From assembly GCF_019312595.1 (NCBI RefSeq), contig NZ_JAHWDQ010000001.1, positions 248,001-312,000 of the forward strand: 64,000 bases of DNA, given 5' to 3'. Shown here in pieces: positions 10,609-19,788 of the stretch. The notes under the pieces are model-generated. The model made no database searches, was not told the origin of the DNA, and saw only the letters and a program-made list of their open reading frames with translations. The position numbers and the translations under genes are program-made. Position 1 is the first letter of the stretch; each line of letters begins with the position of its first letter. This DNA is from Zhongshania aquimaris. Lineage in GTDB: Bacteria > Pseudomonadota > Gammaproteobacteria > Pseudomonadales > Spongiibacteraceae.

Positions 10609-10803
10609 TCGTCCCCCAAGTACATATTCAATATTGGCATCGTTAAAGCCGAGCCAACAACATTTGTCACATTAAAATAGCCAAAGCAATTAAGCGACTA
10701 AAGCATAGAAATTCGTTAGAATTGCGCAACTTTGCCGTCATAATGGCAAAAATCAAAAAAAAACACATGACACCGGATATAATCACTGTCAACATCGCAC
10801 TGA

Positions 10804-11493
10804 ATGACAGACGACAAAGCAATGACTATGACCACCACAACTACCAGCTACCACCACGGCAATCTGCGTCAGGAATTAATGGCACTGGCGGAAAAGCATC
10901 TCATAACTGATGGTATCGCAGAGCTTAGTTTACGAGCCCTAGCGCGAGAAATAGGCGTGTCTCAAACTGCGCCCTATCGACATTTCAAAGACAAAAACGC
11001 CCTGCTCGCCGCTCTGGCTACTGAGGGATTCCGTCGCTTTTTTGAGTTCTGCTTACCCAGTGAACGCGAACCTCGCGCTGATATTAGCCTGCTCTATTTT
11101 GGCCTTGGCTATGTTCAATTTGCAAAGACCCACACAGAAATGTTCCATCTCATGTTTGGTCCAGTGTTGCAGCCGCGAAATGATTATCCCGAGCTATTTG
11201 CTGCGGGGCGTGAAGCGATATACAAGGTGAGAGCTGGAGTTGAACGCGGTTACAAAACCGGCGTTCTGAGGGAATTGGATGACGTTGCCTCGATGGCTCA
11301 CACAGTGTGGGCAGCGGTGCACGGCGTTGCGACACTCATGCTCGACCACGGTGACACCTACGGTTACCACCGCGACCTGGACCTGCAAGCAGAAAAATCA
11401 TTGCGAATGATGATTGCTGGCCTCTGCAGCGACCCAAGCGAGATTTCGAAACTTCCCGACGCACTAACTCCCTACCCGCCGGAAAACGCCTAG
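10804..11493 (+). CDS. TetR/AcrR-family transcriptional regulator (229 aa)
   Basis: This is a DNA-binding repressor-type protein. The N-terminal helix-turn-helix spans about residues 17-65 (SYHHGNLRQELMALAEKHL then LSLRALAREIGVSQTAPYRHF), and the C-terminal ligand domain resembles the TetR_C_33/WHG type (HTVWAAVHGVATLM). The exact start is uncertain: ATGs at 10804, 10822 and 10828 are all in frame and none has a clear ribosome binding site. A run of threonines precedes the first helix. The gene is divergent from the SDR gene across about 195 bases, the usual arrangement for local control. Confidence 0.88.
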   Translation: MTDDKAMTMTTTTTSYHHGNLRQELMALAEKHLITDGIAELSLRALAREIGVSQTAPYRHFKDKNALLAALATEGFRRFFEFCLPSEREPRADISLLYFGLGYVQFAKTHTEMFHLMFGPVLQPRNDYPELFAAGREAIYKVRAGVERGYKTGVLRELDDVASMAHTVWAAVHGVATLMLDHGDTYGYHRDLDLQAEKSLRMMIAGLCSDPSEISKLPDALTPYPPENA

Positions 11494-11508
11494 TACTCGC
11501 TGTCACTA

Positions 11509-14016
11509 CTAGCGCGTTTGGCGGAGAACCACGAGCGGAGGTTGGGTAACAAGTTGACGGCATAACAGCCACGCCAAAGAGCACATTGTCAGCACCCCGA
11601 TCACTGGCGCAAAAACAAATACAATCGCGTGCAGCGTCACATCCATATCAAGCACCCAGTACTGCAAAACGCTCAGCGCAATATTACTGCCCGCTGCGGC
11701 AATGAGACCCGACAACAAACCCACCGCTGCAAACTCAAGCATTAGCCCTCTTATTATTAATTTTTTACTGGCACCAAGGGTCCGTAGAATTGCGTTTTCG
11801 TGTAAGCGACTATCGAGACTCGCCAACACATTCGCCACACCAACCAACAAAGCACACACTACGATAAGTACCAACACCAAGCCAATGGCGGTACTGACTT
11901 GGCTCACCACGGCTTTCATCTGCAGAATAACGCCATCAATTTCAATGAGTGTCAGGGTCGGGAACTGGCGTAGCAGATCGCTGAGTAAGGCTTTTTTATC
12001 AGCTGGCAAATAAAAGCTTGTGATATAGCTGCCGGCATACACCTCTAAACTTTGTGGCGGAAACATAAAGTAAAAATTAGGCCGCATACTCGACCAATCC
12101 AGCCGGCGAATGCTACTCACCTGGGCCTCAAGCTCTTGCCCACCAATATTAAAAGACAGCGCGCTACCCAATTTAAGGTGGAGTTTTTCAGCGAGCTCTA
12201 ATTCAACTGACACTGGGACTATATCACCACCAGCGGAGTTACTTGGCGCAAGATCTTGCCACCAACTGCCTGACACCAGTGAATTATCATCAGGTAAATC
12301 CTTTGCCCAACTTAAATTGAGCTCTCGATTTATACCGCCACTACTGGCCTCAATGTCTTTAATATCGCTAACATTTTGACCATCAATATGCGTTAAGCGA
12401 CCTCGAACCATAGGAAATAAGCCGGCGTCCTTCAATGCATTTTGTTTAAAGAAACTTTCCAGTGCCGCAATTTCTGAGGACTGGATATTAATTAAAAAAT
12501 GATTCGGGGCGTCTGCGGGTAGCTGCAATTGCCAGTCCTCTAGCAAAGAGGTTCGCAGCAAGCCGAGGGAGCTAAGCACCATTAGCGACAATGCAAAACT
12601 CGCCACTTGAAAGGCATTGCCAACACGACGCCGATATATCGCTGCCAAAGCGATCCGCAACGCGCCAGCCGCACGCTCAAGAAAACTGCGCCTAGCGAAC
12701 GAAATGGCAAATAGAACTAATGCACTAGCTAAAACTCCTGTTGCCAAGGTGGCAAGCAATACTGCGGCGCTCATAAACACGTCATCGCTATACCACCACA
12801 TCAGCAAGCCGAGACCACCAACACCGATCAAAGCACTAGCCAGCAAGCCCGCACTGCTATCTTCATCACTGCGGCGCAGCACTCTCAGGGGAGAGACTTT
12901 ACTCAGGGCAAACACCGGCGGCATCGCAAACACGGCTGTGCAGGCGAAAGCCGTGACTGCACCGACAATGAGCGGACGCCAACTTGCGACGGGAATATCG
13001 ACTGAAATAAATTCTTTCAAGCTTGCAAACAATGCCCATTGCAACCCATAACCGGCAGTTCCACCGACTAAAATCGCTGCTGCGCACAATAGAGTAAGTT
13101 GCGTAACATAGTGGCTAAGCACCTGCCTCCTGCTCGCGCCGAGGGCTTTCATAATCGCCACATTATCGGTATTTCTTTCACCGTAACGACGAGCCGCCAA
13201 GGCAATAGCGGCGCCAGCTAAAGCAACACCAAGACTTGCCGCCAATAGCAAAAATCCCTCAGCGCGTTTCAGAGTTGCCGCCATCGCAGGCTGACCATCG
13301 CGGACATCCTGCCAACGCTGCCCCTCTTCTAATTGCGGTTCCAGCCATTGTTCAAATCGAGCAAGTTGCTCTTCCGTGCCGGCAAATAAATAGCGGTATT
13401 GAACCAAGCTACCGGGCTGCACTACACCAGTCGCTGCTAAATCAGCGAAATTAATCATGCCGCGTGGCGCCAACATTTCATTCATATTGCCCTGATCAGG
13501 CTCACTAATAAGGGCTTGCGTCGCCACAAAACTTTTTTCGCCCACCGCAGCCTCGCCACCCACCGGCAAATCAAGCAATGCATATAGCCGCGAGTCCATC
13601 CAGAGCTCGCCTGACTTCGGACCGGATGAGCGCATATCCGCTGCGCCGAAAAGTTCGACACTGACACCAACGTTTCCTAGCAGCGGATAGTCGTCTGAGA
13701 CCGCTTTTATCGATGCTAACTGCATTGCGTCGTCGCCGGCATAGACCATCGATTGAAAACTGGCTAGCTTCGCAGTGCGCAGTCCGAAGTCCTTAGCGGT
13801 ACTCAGCCAGACATCAGGCACTGTTCGCGACGTTTTTAACACCCGGTCTGCCGCTAGAAAATGGTGACTTTGCTGCTCCATACCACGACTCAAACGGTCT
13901 GAAAATCCGGCAATACCGCTTACAATCGCAACCGCTAAGGCAAGTGAAAATCCCAAAAGGCCGAGCTCACCGCCGCGCCACGCTCTAATTAAATGGCGCA
14001 TACCCCGAACAATCAT
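11509..14016 (-). CDS. ybbP: FtsX-like ABC transporter permease, YbbP type (835 aa)
   Basis: This is an inner-membrane permease of the MacB/FtsX superfamily with two repeated FtsX cores. TM1 at residues 20-40 precedes a periplasmic domain, and the FtsX segments carry the NVAIMKALGASRRQVL and NAILRTLGASKKLI coupling-helix motifs. Size and neighbours (YbbA ATPase, TesA) match E. coli YbbP. The start overlaps the stop of the ATPase gene (ATGA), so the two are co-translated. In E. coli YbbAP associates with TesA and is thought to pull hydrophobic molecules from the membrane; that role is transferred by homology. Confidence 0.9.
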   Translation of the reverse strand: MIVRGMRHLIRAWRGGELGLLGFSLALAVAIVSGIAGFSDRLSRGMEQQSHHFLAADRVLKTSRTVPDVWLSTAKDFGLRTAKLASFQSMVYAGDDAMQLASIKAVSDDYPLLGNVGVSVELFGAADMRSSGPKSGELWMDSRLYALLDLPVGGEAAVGEKSFVATQALISEPDQGNMNEMLAPRGMINFADLAATGVVQPGSLVQYRYLFAGTEEQLARFEQWLEPQLEEGQRWQDVRDGQPAMAATLKRAEGFLLLAASLGVALAGAAIALAARRYGERNTDNVAIMKALGASRRQVLSHYVTQLTLLCAAAILVGGTAGYGLQWALFASLKEFISVDIPVASWRPLIVGAVTAFACTAVFAMPPVFALSKVSPLRVLRRSDEDSSAGLLASALIGVGGLGLLMWWYSDDVFMSAAVLLATLATGVLASALVLFAISFARRSFLERAAGALRIALAAIYRRRVGNAFQVASFALSLMVLSSLGLLRTSLLEDWQLQLPADAPNHFLINIQSSEIAALESFFKQNALKDAGLFPMVRGRLTHIDGQNVSDIKDIEASSGGINRELNLSWAKDLPDDNSLVSGSWWQDLAPSNSAGGDIVPVSVELELAEKLHLKLGSALSFNIGGQELEAQVSSIRRLDWSSMRPNFYFMFPPQSLEVYAGSYITSFYLPADKKALLSDLLRQFPTLTLIEIDGVILQMKAVVSQVSTAIGLVLVLIVVCALLVGVANVLASLDSRLHENAILRTLGASKKLIIRGLMLEFAAVGLLSGLIAAAGSNIALSVLQYWVLDMDVTLHAIVFVFAPVIGVLTMCSLAWLLCRQLVTQPPLVVLRQTR

Positions 14017-14696
14017 ATTGCCGAGCTCACAACGGATTCTTCGCGCAGCTGACCATCGTGCATGATCAGAATCCGATCGCAGCGTTCGGCCAAATTCATT
14101 TCGTGGGTAACCAGAACCAAAGTCGTTTGGCTTTGGCTGTTTAGCGCAAAGAGCAAATCAACAATACGCTGACCTGTGTGTTCATCTAAGTTACCCGTCG
14201 GCTCGTCGGCAAACAGAATATCCGGCTCAACGGCAAATGCTCTAGCTAAGGCAACTCGTTGCTGCTCACCACCAGACAGCACGCGCGGATAGTGGCCGCC
14301 GCGCTCAGCCAGGCCGACTTTGTCTAAATACTGCTTTGCCTCGCCGACTGGATCAGGGCGCCCAGCTAGCTCAAGGGGTAACATCACGTTTTCAAGAGCT
14401 GTCATTCCAGGTAAGAGTTGAAAGGATTGGAATACAAAACCAACATGGCGCGCTCGCAGCGCGGCGCGCCGATCTTCATCCATCACACTAATATTTTTTC
14501 CGTGCAGATAAATATCACCGCTGCTGGCGTTATCGAGACCGGCAAGCAAGCCAAGCAAGGTCGACTTACCCGCACCGGAGGCACCAACAATGGCAACACT
14601 CTCACCCGCCTTGATTTCAAAGCTGATCCCTTTCAGTATGTCTAATTGCTGGCCGCCAGTGACAACCGTTTTACAGAGATTATTGACACGAATCAT
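14013..14696 (-). CDS. ybbA: ABC transporter ATP-binding protein, YbbA type (227 aa)
   Basis: This ATPase partners the YbbP permease. Walker [12 protein letters not shown], the Q-loop [16 protein letters not shown], the ABC signature [14 protein letters not shown] and Walker [13 protein letters not shown] are all intact, in the LolD/MacB-like subfamily. The start is set at ATG 14696 (MIRVNNLCK), where family homology begins; the frame is open further to 14753. This ATG sits inside the sequence CATGATG, which also contains the start codons of tesA on the other strand, so the two divergent genes share their first bases and have no intergenic spacer. Confidence 0.92.
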   Translation of the reverse strand: MIRVNNLCKTVVTGGQQLDILKGISFEIKAGESVAIVGASGAGKSTLLGLLAGLDNASSGDIYLHGKNISVMDEDRRAALRARHVGFVFQSFQLLPGMTALENVMLPLELAGRPDPVGEAKQYLDKVGLAERGGHYPRVLSGGEQQRVALARAFAVEPDILFADEPTGNLDEHTGQRIVDLLFALNSQSQTTLVLVTHEMNLAERCDRILIMHDGQLREESVVSSAI

Positions 14697-14697
14697 G

Positions 14698-15357
14698 ATG
14701 AAATTTATTTCCCTAATATACTCACGCGGTATTAATCGACTGCTGCGAACCACTCTTCTTACTAGCCTAATTAGCCTAGTAATATGTGTACCGGCCGCCT
14801 ATGCCGATGATCCAAGCCAACATAAAATATTAATTCTTGGCGACAGCATTAGTGCCGCGTATGGCATGCGCCAGCAAGAAGGCTGGGTACAACTCTTGCA
14901 AAATGATTTAGAAGATAGCGTCACCATCATTAATGCTAGCGTTAGCGGTGAAACAACGGCTGGCGGATTACAGCGATTGCCACCGTTACTTAAAGAGCAC
15001 AAGCCCAGCATTGTCATCATTGAACTGGGTGGCAATGACGGCCTGCGCGGTTACCCCATCCTTAGCATACGTAAAAACTTACACGCATTGATCACCCAAA
15101 GCGCTAATACTGGTGCTCAAGTGCTATTACTGGGTATGAAAATCCCACCAAATTACGGCAAACGCTATACTGACGCCTTTGAGCAAAATTATGTTCAACT
15201 CGCCGACAAACTCAAGGTGCCGCTGGTGCCCTTTATACTTGAGTCCATTGCAGGCCGCCGCAAGCTAATGCAAAGCGACGGCATTCATCCGACAGCTGAT
15301 GCACAAGCCCTGATAGTACAGAACGTATTACCCTCACTGCGAGACATGCTGGATTAA
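14698..15357 (+). CDS. tesA: TesA-type multifunctional esterase/lysophospholipase/thioesterase (219 aa)
   Basis: This is a periplasmic SGNH-hydrolase. A signal peptide (about residues 1-36 ending AAYA) precedes block I GDSISAAYG with the nucleophile Ser. The block II Gly in NASVSGETT, block III GGNDG and the block V catalytic pair DGIHP are present. Tandem ATGs at 14695 and 14698 are both possible starts. The opposite-strand ybbA begins at 14696, so expression signals of each gene must lie inside the other's coding sequence. The divergent tesA/ybbA/ybbP arrangement is the same as in E. coli. Confidence 0.93.
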   Translation: MKFISLIYSRGINRLLRTTLLTSLISLVICVPAAYADDPSQHKILILGDSISAAYGMRQQEGWVQLLQNDLEDSVTIINASVSGETTAGGLQRLPPLLKEHKPSIVIIELGGNDGLRGYPILSIRKNLHALITQSANTGAQVLLLGMKIPPNYGKRYTDAFEQNYVQLADKLKVPLVPFILESIAGRRKLMQSDGIHPTADAQALIVQNVLPSLRDMLD

Positions 15358-15403
15358 GTTTTTGTAAGCCACCGATTCGCCAGTCATTAAAAGCGAGAAT
15401 GCA

Positions 15404-15861
15404 ATGCGCTCCGTAAAAGAAAGAAGCTTACTCCAAACCGCAGATAAGGTGATTTTGTTTTTGATGGCGTATGCAAGCTTTGTCATGCTTGGAGCCGTTT
15501 TATCATTCGGTACGACAAGGCCAAGCAATTCAAACTCGCATCAGTACAATCCAGAGAAGGCGTTTTACTGATGGATCACTATCAGCTGCGAATCGATGAA
15601 CCAGAGGGTGAGTACAAGACCATGTACTATCTGGACAGTGGCCAAATTTACCAAAAGAGTACGGCGTTCCTACGTATTATGGCTACCATGCCCTACCCCT
15701 GGCGCCTACTTGTCATTTTCAAGTTAATCCCCCGTGGGGCGAGGGATTTTTGCTACGATTTCATTGCCTCAAATCGCTATGCCATTTTCGGCAAATATTC
15801 GACCTGTACGCTGCCACACTCGGACCACGAATTGCGTTTTTTAAACATCCACAATCAGTAA
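15404..15861 (+). pseudogene. DCC-family (DUF393, YuxK-like) thiol-disulfide oxidoreductase, frameshifted
   Basis: The gene is split over two frames. A first frame starts at ATG 15404 and reads MRSVKERSLL...ADKVILF to about 15462, then runs out of homology to a stop at 15569. In the next frame, open from 15448, the sequence continues as DGVCKLCHAWSRFIIR, which holds the family's DxxCxxC motif, and on through LASVQSREG, YPWRLL and ARDFCYDFIASNRYAIFGK to the stop at 15861. Joining the frames restores a normal protein of about 150 residues. The break is at a run of five T (15458-15462); one more T would repair it. It may be a real lesion, a slippage site or a sequence error. Confidence 0.8.
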
Positions 15862-15896
15862 ATTTATCTCCTACAAGCGGCGTCTTTAAACACTAC

Positions 15897-17261
15897 TCAT
15901 ACCAATTTTAGCGGGTCCAACAATTCGCTAAGCTGTTCTCGGGTCAAATCAGTCATTTCTTCAGCAACGTCTAATATCGGACGCTTTTCTGCATAGGCTT
16001 TTTTTGCAATTTCAGCGGCGGCCAAGTAACCAATAACAGGGTTTAAAGCTGTCACTAATATCGGGTTCTTGGCAACGCTCTCAGCCAACACCTCATTATT
16101 TACCTCGAAGCCTGAGATGGCCTGATCAGCCAAGGCCAGACTGGAATTACTCATTAACTGAATACTCTGCAACAGGTTGTAGGCGATCAGCGGGAGCATC
16201 ACGTTTAGCTGAAAATTCCCTGACTGGCCGGCGACGGTGATGCAACTATCATTGCCAATCACCTGCGCACATGCCATCGCCACCGCCTCGGGAATAACCG
16301 GATTGACCTTACCCGGCATAATACTGCTCCCAGGCTGCAATGCACTTAGGCGAATTTCGGATAAACCTGCTAGTGGCCCGCTATTCATCCATCGCAGATC
16401 ATTACTCATCTTAAGCAGTGCGACCGCGAGCACCTTAAGCTGCCCAGACACTGCCACCGCGGTATCTTGCGAGGACAAGGCCTCAAACAAAGACGGATTA
16501 GGAGAAAATCCGATGCCGGTATCAATGCTTATAGCCGCACAAAATTTTTCTGCAAACAGATCCGGTGCATTTACACCGGTGCCGACGGCTGTGCCTCCCT
16601 GCGCGAGCTGGCTTAGGTATTTCAGCCCATCCTGCAGACGCTCCCTGGATTTGCGCACTTGCTCCGCCCACCCATTTAACTCTTGCCCCAACGTTAACGG
16701 CATGGCGTCCATTAAATGGGTACGTCCAGTCTTAATCACCGTGTCCAGACTGCGTGCCTTATCGCGAATCGCCAGCTCTAAATGCTCAAGGGCAGGCAGC
16801 AAGCGATCACGCATTGCCAGCGCCGCACTGATATGGATAGCGCTAGGAATCACATCATTACTGCTCTGACTCATATTAATATGGTCGTTTGCACTAATTG
16901 CCAAGCCGCTTTGCTCGGCCGCCAAGGTTGCGAGAACCTCATTTACATTCATATTAGTGCTAGTACCCGACCCCGTCTGAAAGATGTCTACGGAGAATTG
17001 ATCGCCACACTCACCGGCTAACACCCTGTCTGCGGCATTGCTAATGGCTTGAAATATCGGCTCAGGCAATAATTCCTCTTCCCGGTTTACCATCGCCGCA
17101 CAGCGCTTTATGCGGACTATTGCTGAAATAAAGTCACTGGGCAGGGTGAGATCGCTAATCGAAAAATTATTCAGCGCACGCTGGGTCTGGGCACCGTACT
17201 TCGCATTCTTCGGCACCTGTACGTCACCCATACTGTCGCGTTCAATCCGGTATTCGCTCAT
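15897..17261 (-). CDS. fumC: Fumarate hydratase class II (454 aa)
   Basis: This oxygen-stable, iron-free fumarase converts fumarate to malate in the TCA cycle. Seen: GSGTSTNMNVNEV, the TGRTHLMDAMPLTLGQE region with the catalytic His, and the fumarase/aspartase signature GSSIMPGKVNP. Length is normal (about 460). The start at 17261 has GGAGCGAG upstream and gives MSEYRIERDSMGDVQVP, the usual class II beginning. The product feeds the Mdh step encoded elsewhere in this window. The gene is divergent from bioA; an inverted repeat at 17296-17318 lies just upstream. Confidence 0.95.
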   Translation of the reverse strand: MSEYRIERDSMGDVQVPKNAKYGAQTQRALNNFSISDLTLPSDFISAIVRIKRCAAMVNREEELLPEPIFQAISNAADRVLAGECGDQFSVDIFQTGSGTSTNMNVNEVLATLAAEQSGLAISANDHINMSQSSNDVIPSAIHISAALAMRDRLLPALEHLELAIRDKARSLDTVIKTGRTHLMDAMPLTLGQELNGWAEQVRKSRERLQDGLKYLSQLAQGGTAVGTGVNAPDLFAEKFCAAISIDTGIGFSPNPSLFEALSSQDTAVAVSGQLKVLAVALLKMSNDLRWMNSGPLAGLSEIRLSALQPGSSIMPGKVNPVIPEAVAMACAQVIGNDSCITVAGQSGNFQLNVMLPLIAYNLLQSIQLMSNSSLALADQAISGFEVNNEVLAESVAKNPILVTALNPVIGYLAAAEIAKKAYAEKRPILDVAEEMTDLTREQLSELLDPLKLV

Positions 17262-17295
17262 ACTCGCTCCGTCCTATTCACTCTAAACACTGTCA

Positions 17296-17318
17296 TTGTC
17301 ACTCACTGATAGTGACAA
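17296..17318. promoter_or_regulatory. Inverted repeat between fumC and bioA, candidate operator
   Basis: TTGTCACT is followed after 7 bases by AGTGACAA, a perfect 8-base dyad 35 bases upstream of the fumC start codon. The size and symmetry fit a dimeric regulator site. It does not match the BirA operator I know, so the cognate protein is unknown. Confidence 0.45.
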
Positions 17319-17474
17319 CTTTATATGCGTTCCGTTAGCAAAATCCTAGCGCTAAACAAGCGTGCAATTATTACCTTAGCGCACAAATGATGCCGAATCC
17401 TTCACAGAATATCGGCGCACTCGTGTTATCTCGTCTAAATGCTTAAAATAACGACAATTCACAGGGGGACAATA

Positions 17475-18776
17475 ATGACCGACTACCACAATGCCAGCAC
17501 CGAACAATGGCTTCAATGGGACAAAGACCACATCTGGCATCCCTATTCATCGATGCTAAATCCCGCAAAAATGGTCCCGGTCGTTTCCGCAAAAGGGGTG
17601 CGACTGACACTCGCAAATGGCACAGAGCTGATTGACGGGATGTCATCCTGGTGGTCCGCCATCCACGGCTACAATCACCCCAAACTCAATGCGGCGGCAA
17701 ATACACAGCTCAATGATATGTCCCACGTTATGTTTGGCGGCATCACTCACCCTGCGGCAGCTGCACTGGGAAAACGCTTGGTCGACATAACGCCCCAGCC
17801 CCTAAGCAAAGTATTCATCTCAGACTCGGGTTCAGTAGCCGTTGAAGTCGCCATTAAAATGGCCCTGCAATACTGGTACTCCATTGGCAAACAACACAAA
17901 ACCCGATTACTCGCTCTGCGCAGTGGCTATCATGGCGACACGTTCGGCGCGATGGCGACGTGTGACCCCGTCACCGGTATGCACCACTTATTTACGAAAG
18001 TGCTGCCACAGCACCTGTTTGTTGAATCACCACGAACGGCTTTCGGTGAAGCCGCCAATGACGGCGACCTCGCAGAAATGACGGCCGTCCTAGCAGAACA
18101 TCATCATGAACTCGCTGCCGTCATTGTCGAACCGATAGTCCAAGGTGCTGGCGGCATGCGCTTTTACAGTGGCGACTATTTGAAACAACTCCGCGCACTC
18201 TGTGACGAATACGACGTCCTGCTAATACACGATGAAATCGCCACCGGCTTTGGTCGCACAGGAAAATTATTTGCCTGCGAACATGCTGGCATCAGCCCCG
18301 ACATTATGTGCGTAGGTAAGGCCTTAACAGGTGGTTATCTCTCACTGGCCGCAACGCTTTGCAGTGATCGTATTGCCGAAGGTATCTGCAATGGCGAAGC
18401 GGGTGTCTTTATGCACGGCCCAACATTCATGGGGAATCCCCTCGCCTGCAGTATTGCCAATGCCAGCATTGATCTTTTACTAGCCGATGACTGGCAAACG
18501 AATATACAAAGAATTGAGCGTATACTCTGCGAGGAGCTCGCCAACGCCCTACCTTTGTCATCAGTGGCTGCAGTGCGATGCCTTGGCGCTATCGGTGTTA
18601 TCGAGCTAAAAGAAGCGGTTGATATGACCAGCATTCAAGCTCGCTTCATCGAAAAAGGTATTTGGATGCGCCCCTTCGGCAAACTGGTTTACACCATGCC
18701 TCCGTATATTATTAGCGATCAAGATTTGACCTATCTCTGCAGACAAATTGTGGCTGCTGTGGCGGAAGAGGAATAG
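17475..18776 (+). CDS. bioA: Adenosylmethionine-8-amino-7-oxononanoate aminotransferase (433 aa)
   Basis: BioA is the PLP enzyme that makes 7,8-diaminopelargonate in biotin synthesis, using SAM as amino donor. Seen: the DHIWHPYSSM start typical of BioA, DGMSSWWSAIHGYNHP, SGSVAVEVAIKMALQYW, HDEIATGFGRTGKLFACEH with the PLP aspartate, and the lysine-bearing CVGKALTGGYLSLAA. ATG 17475 is preceded by CAGGGGG at good spacing, so it is preferred over the in-frame ATG at 17439. The gene stands alone: no bioBFHCD lies next to it in this window. The K+ channel gene follows after only 6 bases. Confidence 0.94.
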   Translation: MTDYHNASTEQWLQWDKDHIWHPYSSMLNPAKMVPVVSAKGVRLTLANGTELIDGMSSWWSAIHGYNHPKLNAAANTQLNDMSHVMFGGITHPAAAALGKRLVDITPQPLSKVFISDSGSVAVEVAIKMALQYWYSIGKQHKTRLLALRSGYHGDTFGAMATCDPVTGMHHLFTKVLPQHLFVESPRTAFGEAANDGDLAEMTAVLAEHHHELAAVIVEPIVQGAGGMRFYSGDYLKQLRALCDEYDVLLIHDEIATGFGRTGKLFACEHAGISPDIMCVGKALTGGYLSLAATLCSDRIAEGICNGEAGVFMHGPTFMGNPLACSIANASIDLLLADDWQTNIQRIERILCEELANALPLSSVAAVRCLGAIGVIELKEAVDMTSIQARFIEKGIWMRPFGKLVYTMPPYIISDQDLTYLCRQIVAAVAEEE

Positions 18777-18782
18777 TAACCC

Positions 18783-19604
18783 ATGCCAAAAGCAAGTTTT
18801 AAGGCACGGCTAAACGAGATTATTTTTGGCACTGAGCCAGGCGCGGGACGCAATTTCGATATATTCTTAATGGTCGTTATTTTAATCAGTGTTGCCGCAC
18901 TGTTCGTCGACTCTATTTCCGAAATAAATCAAAAATACGGTGAATATTTATTTGCCGCTGAAGTTCTGTTCACTCTGTTATTCACTCTGGAGTACGCAGC
19001 ACGGATTTATTGCTCGCCAAACCGCAAAGCCTATATCCTTAGCTTTTACGGTTTGGTGGATCTGTTGGCCACAATACCGACTTACCTCTCGTTTTTCATA
19101 CCTGGCGCTCAACATCTATTGGTTATTCGAATATTTCGGGTACTACGCGTATTTCGGGTATTTAAATTATTACACTATATGAGCGAAGCAAATGTCTTAA
19201 TTCGTTCATTGAATTCATCTCGCCGAAAAATATCGGTATTTCTAATCTCCGTGCTGACGGTCATCGTTGTGTTTGGCTCTTTAATGTACCTTGTCGAAGG
19301 TCCTAAAAATGGTTTCACCAGTCTACCGCGAAGTATGTATTGGGCCATTGTCACCGTTACCACTGTCGGATACGGCGATATTTCACCCCGCACCCCACTC
19401 GGTCAGTTTATTGCCTCTATTGCAATGATTACCAGTTACGCAATCATAGCGATCCCAACTGGTATTCTCAGCGCCGAATTAATTCAAGAAAGCCAGCGTG
19501 CTATGAGCAGCCGGAAATGTGATAGCTGTCAAAAATTTGGTCACGAAAAGGAATCTAACTATTGCAAGCATTGCGGTGAAAAACTCACACCACCGTATGG
19601 ATAA
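18783..19604 (+). CDS. Voltage-gated-type ion channel with C-terminal zinc ribbon (273 aa)
   Basis: This is a six-TM cation channel of the inner membrane. S1-S4 run from about residue 25 to 135, with an S4-like stretch VIRIFRVLRVFRVFKLL that has regularly spaced arginines. The pore helix and selectivity filter TVTTVGYGDISP mark it as a K+ channel. After S6 there is a short C-terminus with CDSCQKFGHEKESNYCKHCG, a double CxxC zinc-ribbon-like module. The ATG follows GAGGAA and begins 6 bases after the bioA stop, so the two may be co-transcribed. Known relatives with this zinc ribbon are annotated only as ion transporters. Confidence 0.88.
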   Translation: MPKASFKARLNEIIFGTEPGAGRNFDIFLMVVILISVAALFVDSISEINQKYGEYLFAAEVLFTLLFTLEYAARIYCSPNRKAYILSFYGLVDLLATIPTYLSFFIPGAQHLLVIRIFRVLRVFRVFKLLHYMSEANVLIRSLNSSRRKISVFLISVLTVIVVFGSLMYLVEGPKNGFTSLPRSMYWAIVTVTTVGYGDISPRTPLGQFIASIAMITSYAIIAIPTGILSAELIQESQRAMSSRKCDSCQKFGHEKESNYCKHCGEKLTPPYG

Positions 19605-19712
19605 TAAAAAAGGCCAGCCGCAAAGATGAGGGGAAAATCGCGACTGGCTGAGGGAACTGCCTCACCCCAACAAAGAGGGGAGAGAAATTCAAGATTGTGC
19701 TTCAGACAAAAT

Positions 19713-19745
19713 CTGACTTATTAAACAGCGTGCTTAATAAGTCAG
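19713..19745. terminator. Stable hairpin in the convergent gap between channel and barrel genes
   Basis: CTGACTTATTAA and TTAATAAGTCAG form a perfect 12-base stem with a 9-base loop. It lies between two convergent genes, 109 bases after the channel stop and 44 bases after the barrel-gene stop. There is no clear T run, so the call rests on position and stem stability. A weaker imperfect hairpin lies near 19613-19664. Confidence 0.5.
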
Positions 19746-19788
19746 GCTTCTGTCTTAGACCGGCTAAAGTCCTAGACAAGCTGAAGTT

